Below, in pieces: positions 59,922 through 64,000 of a stretch of 64,000 nucleotides of DNA. Positions within the stretch are counted from its first letter, which is position 1, and the number at the start of each line of letters is the position of its first letter. The DNA lies in NCBI GenBank assembly GCA_947169115.1, contig CAMVOK010000013.1, positions 23,630-87,629 of the forward strand, written 5' to 3'. Source of the stretch: an uncultured Prevotellaceae bacterium. GTDB lineage: Bacteria > Bacteroidota > Bacteroidia > Bacteroidales > Bacteroidaceae. Made by a program: the position numbers and the translations under genes. Under the pieces are notes generated by a model. The model saw only the letters and a list, made by a program, of their open reading frames with translations. It was not told the DNA's origin and did no database searches.

Positions 59922-62087
59922 CTATAGATTACAACTATACGTGCGCTTGGCGGCCTCAATCTGGCGGTCCTTGCCAAAAGCGGGGATAGGACGCAGGTAG
60001 CCGATAATGCGGGTGTACTGGGTAATATTGGTAGAACCACAGCAGGGACATACCTCGACGGGCTTCTTTATGATGTGACCACAATCCTCGCACTTCGAGT
60101 TGGGGATGTTGAAGGTGTAGTACGACGTTCCGTTTTGGATGGCAAAATCTATAAGCTTGAGGTATTGTTCCTTCGACAGGTGGTCTTGCAGGTTGCAATG
60201 CAGAGCCGAACCGCCATCGGTGTACTGATAGGTCTGACGACCATGGAGAATGAACTTGTCCAGCACGCGTGTCTCGTCGTGGGCATCGTAGAAATACGAG
60301 TTGTAGAGGTTCTCGTTCTCCGGCACCCAGTAGCCGTCTTCCTTGTCCCAACGGTAGTTCTTACCGCCCAGACCTTCGGCAGGCACAACCTCGGAGTTGA
60401 AGAGGAAGGGCTTCTTCTTGTCGTTGATACTATGGCGCTTGTTCTCTTCCTTGATGGTGCCCAGAATGAGCTGTAGGAACTTGATGTACTCGGGATTGTT
60501 GTCAACCTTCAGGCCCAAGAAGCGGGCGGCCTCGTTCAAACCATTGATACCGATTGTACTATAAAGCTTGCTGATGTAAATATAGCCACCGTTCGAAGCG
60601 GCAAACATGCCACGGTCTTCCATTTCATAAAGCATGGTCTTGTAGGCAATATGATACTTATAGACACGCTCCAGAATATTCACCAGATAGAGGCGCAGGA
60701 AGGCATAGAAGTCGTGGTCGCCCTCCGTACCAGCCACAATGCGCTTGGCATCCTGTACGATGCGGTTGACATTCAGCGTAATCACGTTGCACGAACCCGT
60801 CATAACACCGGTCAATCCACTGGTGGGGTTGAAGGTATTCTCCGTCAGCTCGTTCTTCAGACGGCAGCACGATGCCAAGGAGTCGGCACTATCGGAAATG
60901 TAAGTGAAGAAGGAGTGACCTTCGGCATACATCTCAGCGGTGAATTCCTTATACTCCTTATCGATGATATCCTGGGTCTCAGGGTCATATACCATGGCCA
61001 TCGTCTCCACGGGGAAGGTGAGCACCTGCTTCAAACGGAGTTGGTTGAACCACTTCATGAACATACGTTGCAGGGTATCGATGGCCTTCCATTCGGGTTT
61101 CGAACCGTCGGGATAGCAGAAGTCACCGAAAAGCGACTGGAAATAGGTATGGTCGTAATAAGAGACGTTGGTGAAGGGAGACTGGTAGGAGCGGTTGCCG
61201 GCAGGCTGGTTGATGCCCCAGACAAACTGCTTGAAAGCCTTAATGATGTTGTCACGCACGGTACGCTGCTGGAGACAGTTGTCGGTGGTGGTCATATCTC
61301 CAAGATGATCATACCACTTCTCACCATATTCCAGCACTATATAATAGTTCAATACTACAAAGTATTCGCCGAAAGCCACGGCACCTTTGCACTGAGACGA
61401 CAGGAGGAAAGTAAGGTTCGTTATCTGACCAGAGAACGATTGCAGGTCATTTGGAGGACCAGGGGTCACACCGTCTATGTTGCCCACGCCCTCGGTCATC
61501 AGGGGATAGAGGCTGACAGCCATACAATATTGTTTCAGCACGGGAGTAGAAGCCTCATCGTGAGTGTAGATGATATGGTGGTTCAGGTCCTGCTCATATT
61601 GTTTGGCCACCTCGGGATACATCTGGTTGAGTTTATCCTTCATGCGCTGACGCTGAATGACGCGATTGGTGGTCTTATACACCTCGCCCTCCAAGTTGGC
61701 CACGTTTTTCATGGTCACGTTGGCGTTGGCATCCGTCTCCGAAGCCGTAGCTGCATTCTCGCCCGACTGACTATATTCGTTCATGTAGTCAATACGTTCC
61801 TTGATGAAACGTGCCTCGGCATGTTGCTGACGATAGAGGATGTAGGACTTGGCCTCCTTGTAGTAGCCATTCTGCATCAGAGCCAATTCCACACGGTTCT
61901 GGATTTCCTCCACCGTGAATCCGTCTCTAACCGATATGCTCTCACTGAGGTCGGTTGCGACACTCTTTATCTTTTCTTCATCCAATCCAGATATCGATGA
62001 TACGGATTGGAATGCGCCAATAATGGCGCCTTTAATTTTGGCTCTGTTAAATTCCTCCTGAGAGCCGTCTCTTTTGATTACAAACAT
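59922..62087 (-). CDS. nrdD: Anaerobic ribonucleoside-triphosphate reductase
   Basis: 721 residues from ATG 62087 (MFVIKRDGSQEEF); upstream codons lie before the promoter. An N-terminal ATP-cone (1-90), the catalytic barrel, then a zinc-ribbon (CEDCGH and CPCCGS) and the glycyl-radical motif RIIGYLRP near the C-terminus. It reduces NTPs to dNTPs under anaerobic conditions, activated by NrdG. The ATP-cone points to allosteric control by ATP/dATP. Confidence 0.96.
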   Translation of the reverse strand: MFVIKRDGSQEEFNRAKIKGAIIGAFQSVSSISGLDEEKIKSVATDLSESISVRDGFTVEEIQNRVELALMQNGYYKEAKSYILYRQQHAEARFIKERIDYMNEYSQSGENAATASETDANANVTMKNVANLEGEVYKTTNRVIQRQRMKDKLNQMYPEVAKQYEQDLNHHIIYTHDEASTPVLKQYCMAVSLYPLMTEGVGNIDGVTPGPPNDLQSFSGQITNLTFLLSSQCKGAVAFGEYFVVLNYYIVLEYGEKWYDHLGDMTTTDNCLQQRTVRDNIIKAFKQFVWGINQPAGNRSYQSPFTNVSYYDHTYFQSLFGDFCYPDGSKPEWKAIDTLQRMFMKWFNQLRLKQVLTFPVETMAMVYDPETQDIIDKEYKEFTAEMYAEGHSFFTYISDSADSLASCCRLKNELTENTFNPTSGLTGVMTGSCNVITLNVNRIVQDAKRIVAGTEGDHDFYAFLRLYLVNILERVYKYHIAYKTMLYEMEDRGMFAASNGGYIYISKLYSTIGINGLNEAARFLGLKVDNNPEYIKFLQLILGTIKEENKRHSINDKKKPFLFNSEVVPAEGLGGKNYRWDKEDGYWVPENENLYNSYFYDAHDETRVLDKFILHGRQTYQYTDGGSALHCNLQDHLSKEQYLKLIDFAIQNGTSYYTFNIPNSKCEDCGHIIKKPVEVCPCCGSTNITQYTRIIGYLRPIPAFGKDRQIEAAKRTYSCNL

Positions 62088-62130
62088 TATTTTATAGGGT
62101 ATTAGGTTTCTTCTTACCTCAAAACAGTTG

Positions 62131-62162
62131 CAAAGGTAAGAAACCTCTCTGAATTGACCAAA
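62131..62162 (-). promoter_or_regulatory. Promoter of nrdD-nrdG
   Basis: Minus strand TTTG, 20 bases, TACCTTTG; 43 bases before the nrdD ATG. Confidence 0.85.
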
Positions 62163-62527
62163 ACAAAACACAAAAATTATTGCATAAAATTAAAAGTTTT
62201 CCAAAACAAAAACTCAACTTTCTACAATACAACATTTTAAGCATTTCTCATTATACGAAAAGTTTTCCAAAAAGTATTTTTATCCTGTATTTACGTTACT
62301 TCCAAAGTTCAACTTGCACCTCTGTGCAATCTTCCCAAATAGCACGTCATAACGAGAGGTATTGTTTGCGAGAAATCATCAAAAAGATACATGTTATAAT
62401 GTGCATTTGGATATAAATCATTATATTTGCGTTCAAATCATATAAAAAGACAATTTGGAATTCATACGGAGAGCGAATTGCCCGATTATCCAGAATACGA
62501 TTTCGTACTGACAATTAAGGAAAGGGA
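62163..62527. other. Divergent intergenic region
   Basis: AT-rich. It holds two copies of AAAAGTTTTCCAAAA (about 62192 and 62257), a dyad TTGCAC-N4-GTGCAA at 62314-62329 and a plus-strand -7 box TATATTTG at 62422-62429, about 100 bases before the YgjP-like gene. No gene seen. Confidence 0.5.
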
Positions 62528-63079
62528 ATGGCGATACAATTGACATATAGAAGAACCCGTAGGCTATCAATGCGCATCGTAAAGAACGGCGATGTACACG
62601 TGTCAGCCCCTATTTGCATGTCGAAGAAGGAGGTGGAGGCATTTATAGCGCAACATAGTGAATGGATAGCGGAGGCAAGAAAGAAAACGGCTGAACGCCA
62701 GCAACAACGGGCTGAGTTTTACAACCAGCTGCCACTGACCACTCATGCACAAAAAGAACACGCTCTTTTGAGACTGAAAGCCTTGGTGGAACCCATGGTA
62801 GAACGTCATGCCAAGGAGATGGGTGTTAGCCCCTCTGTCATCCACTATAAACCGATGATATCACGATGGGGTATGTGCAAGGTAAAAGACCGTTCAATCT
62901 GCATCTCTACCTATGTTCTGTTATTATCCGAGTGGTGTGTAGAGCATATAGTGGTTCATGAACTATGCCACCTGTTAGAACCAAGTCATAACGCCCGTTT
63001 CCATGCGCTAATGGACAAATTTTTCCCAAAGTGGAGAGAGGCGCGTAAAGAGACTCGAAGAGTATCAATGGGAGGGTGA
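62528..63079 (+). CDS. YgjP-like zinc metallopeptidase (DUF45)
   Basis: 183 residues, cytosolic. A N-terminal beta segment RRTRRLSMRIVKNGDVHVSAP typical of the YgjP/WLM group, RWGMCK at 113-118, and the metal site HELCH (144-148) with a third His at H154 in EPSHNARFHALM. Family members are predicted metal-dependent peptidases related to SprT/M48; substrate unknown. YgjP proteins often accompany restriction genes, but here the neighbours are ordinary. Confidence 0.92.
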   Translation: MAIQLTYRRTRRLSMRIVKNGDVHVSAPICMSKKEVEAFIAQHSEWIAEARKKTAERQQQRAEFYNQLPLTTHAQKEHALLRLKALVEPMVERHAKEMGVSPSVIHYKPMISRWGMCKVKDRSICISTYVLLLSEWCVEHIVVHELCHLLEPSHNARFHALMDKFFPKWREARKETRRVSMGG

Positions 63080-63138
63080 GAATTTATTTAGGATAAAGCC
63101 GAGCTTATGACGGCAAAGAATGAACATAAGAATAGAAT

Positions 63139-63741
63139 ATGACACAATTTGAAAATACTATCAGGCAGGATTTGCATCAATATCTTCTTTCCCAGAAAGA
63201 GATTGACAAGCACCTCCCCAACTGCCCCGACGTAGAAGATAAATGGGAAGAAATCGCGAAGGCCTATCTGCCCGACGGAATACGAGAGTTTAACGCCTAC
63301 CCTACTTCATCGTTAGGATGGATGATGTACATCGGTATGGCTGTAACTAAGTATTGGGATGATGAGTGGGAAATCTACGGAAGGATAGAGGACCTGTATG
63401 CCTACATCCGCGACAAACGGGGGTATGATGCCCTGGATGAGTATGTGCGCGAGGAGGTTCTGCAACTGACGGAGCAGCGAGAGCAGAATCAAGCTGGCTT
63501 GAACTCTGCCGAGTCGCGTCGGACGAAGACCGAAGGTCAACTAACAGGTAGCGACTACGACGCTCTGGAAAAACTTGTCGGAGAATGCGCTTCACGTACG
63601 CATAACATGCTGCGTCGCCAAGGTTTTGAGCCTGGTACAAAAGCAGCTTTCGATGGATATGTATCATGCCTACACCAGCTTTATCTGATGGGCATGTCCG
63701 TACAACTTTATCGCATGGGGTATCACATGGAGAAAATGTAA
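63139..63741 (+). CDS. Hypothetical cytosolic protein
   Basis: 200 residues, not recognised. Mostly helical, soluble, with Tyr/Trp-rich segments (WMMYIGMAVTKYWDDEWEIYG) and a charged insert (EQNQAGLNSAESRRTKTEG) that divides it into two helical halves. 59 bases after the YgjP-like gene and on the same strand, so possibly one transcript. A hairpin that could act as a terminator follows at 63780-63805. Confidence 0.8.
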   Translation: MTQFENTIRQDLHQYLLSQKEIDKHLPNCPDVEDKWEEIAKAYLPDGIREFNAYPTSSLGWMMYIGMAVTKYWDDEWEIYGRIEDLYAYIRDKRGYDALDEYVREEVLQLTEQREQNQAGLNSAESRRTKTEGQLTGSDYDALEKLVGECASRTHNMLRRQGFEPGTKAAFDGYVSCLHQLYLMGMSVQLYRMGYHMEKM

Positions 63742-63779
63742 ACTATGGCAAGAAACAAGGTCTGCACAAGGAAAATAAC

Positions 63780-64000
63780 AAAGCCACCCGAATGGATGGC
63801 TTTGTTTTGCGGTGCGTACGGGACTCGTAATCGACTTTGTCGCTTGCCTTAGCAAGAACCCTGACCCGAAGGGACACGGGCGAGAGGCAGATACGCATAG
63901 AAATAATAAAGCCACCCGAACGGATGGCTTGCTGTGCGGTGCGTACGGGACTCGTAATCGACTTTGTCGCTTGCCTTAGCAAGAACCCTGACCCGAAGGG
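63780..64000. repeat. 128-bp tandem repeat with tRNA-3'-end-like segment, cut by the window edge
   Basis: Copy 1 starts at AAAGCCACCC (63780), copy 2 at 63908; the second is incomplete. Each has a hairpin (AAGCCACCC / GGATGGCTT) and, read on minus, the word CGAGTCCCGTACGCACC just before that hairpin, as at the 3' end of a tRNA followed by its terminator. No 5' half of a tRNA is present. Confidence 0.75.

Noticed and set aside
60651..62000. A 449-codon open frame on plus, opposite nrdD
   Set aside because: Antisense by-product of a strongly coding gene.
62314..62329. Dyad TTGCAC-N4-GTGCAA as an NrdR-type operator for nrdD
   Set aside because: It is more than 150 bases upstream of the nrdD promoter and does not match the NrdR box; kept only as an observation.
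62180..62416. A 78-codon frame upstream of the YgjP-like gene
   Set aside because: Very AT-rich, composition of non-coding DNA, overlaps promoter elements.
63780..63960. Complete tRNA genes on the minus strand
   Set aside because: Only the T-arm/acceptor 3' part is seen; there is no 5' acceptor strand, D arm or anticodon arm.
63670..64000. Short overlapping frames on minus in the tandem repeat
   Set aside because: They recur only because the DNA repeats; the sequence looks like tRNA-end and terminator material.

Overview
The window looks like a chromosomal segment of a Bacteroidales bacterium, most probably Prevotella/Segatella-like. The evidence is Bacteroidetes-typical genes (fused murF-alr, GSCFA protein, ssb-gldE, rprXY-type two-component pair, DUF4827 and DUF4878 lipoproteins), BspA-like surface repeats, C-terminal tails of the type Y-D-L-x-G-R-R...G-x-Y-I-x-x-G-K-K, and at least eight promoters of the Bacteroidetes form TTTG-N20-TAnnTTTG. 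No rRNA gene, complete tRNA gene or CRISPR array was found.

Layout. 1-5620 (minus): an operon of three secreted proteins joined by ATGA overlaps; the last gene, a BspA-like leucine-rich-repeat protein, runs off the left edge. 6016-9159: a large GH53 endo-galactanase fused to BspA-type repeats. 9401-16192: cell wall and central functions (murF-alr, GSCFA, then dxs-trkA on plus). 16195-25531 (minus): glycan degradation (GH97, SGNH esterase, GH20, GH2) together with an AAA ATPase plus DUF4435/Toprim-like pair that resembles the PARIS defence architecture. 25528-30141: glycerate kinase with a SpoIIE-phosphatase/HATPase protein and a STAS-kinase fusion, suggesting a partner-switching circuit. 30412-33692: mtaB, a glycosyltransferase and an RsmI-like methylase. 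34210-35375: ribosomal rpsF-rpsR-rplI. 35866-40374: an rprXY-type pair and an EF-G paralogue with altered GTPase motifs. 40556-44718: lipoproteins, hemW and nrnA. 44743-49390: a repeat-rich non-coding stretch followed by an AT-rich island with a membrane-anchored degenerate exonuclease-like protein and an HpaII-like restriction-modification system, ending in a truncated four-helix-bundle gene. 49394-55611: a surface/secreted cluster of Ig-like protein, small acidic protein and endonuclease I. 55662-62087: nhaD, gldE, ssb, a YhcH-like protein, nrdG and nrdD. 62528-63741: a YgjP-like metallopeptidase and an unknown protein; the window ends inside a 128-bp tandem repeat.

Two cross-cutting signals stand out. 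First, G/C-rich palindromic repeats of several types are inserted, always in frame, inside conserved genes (mtaB, the glycosyltransferase, glycerate kinase, GH2, GH20, DUF4435) as well as between genes; two of them (in mtaB and the glycosyltransferase) are 108-111 bp units with terminal inverted repeats. Second, three genes (dxs, mtaB, the rprX-type kinase) have their start codon exactly five bases after the last base of a -7 promoter box, predicting leaderless mRNAs.
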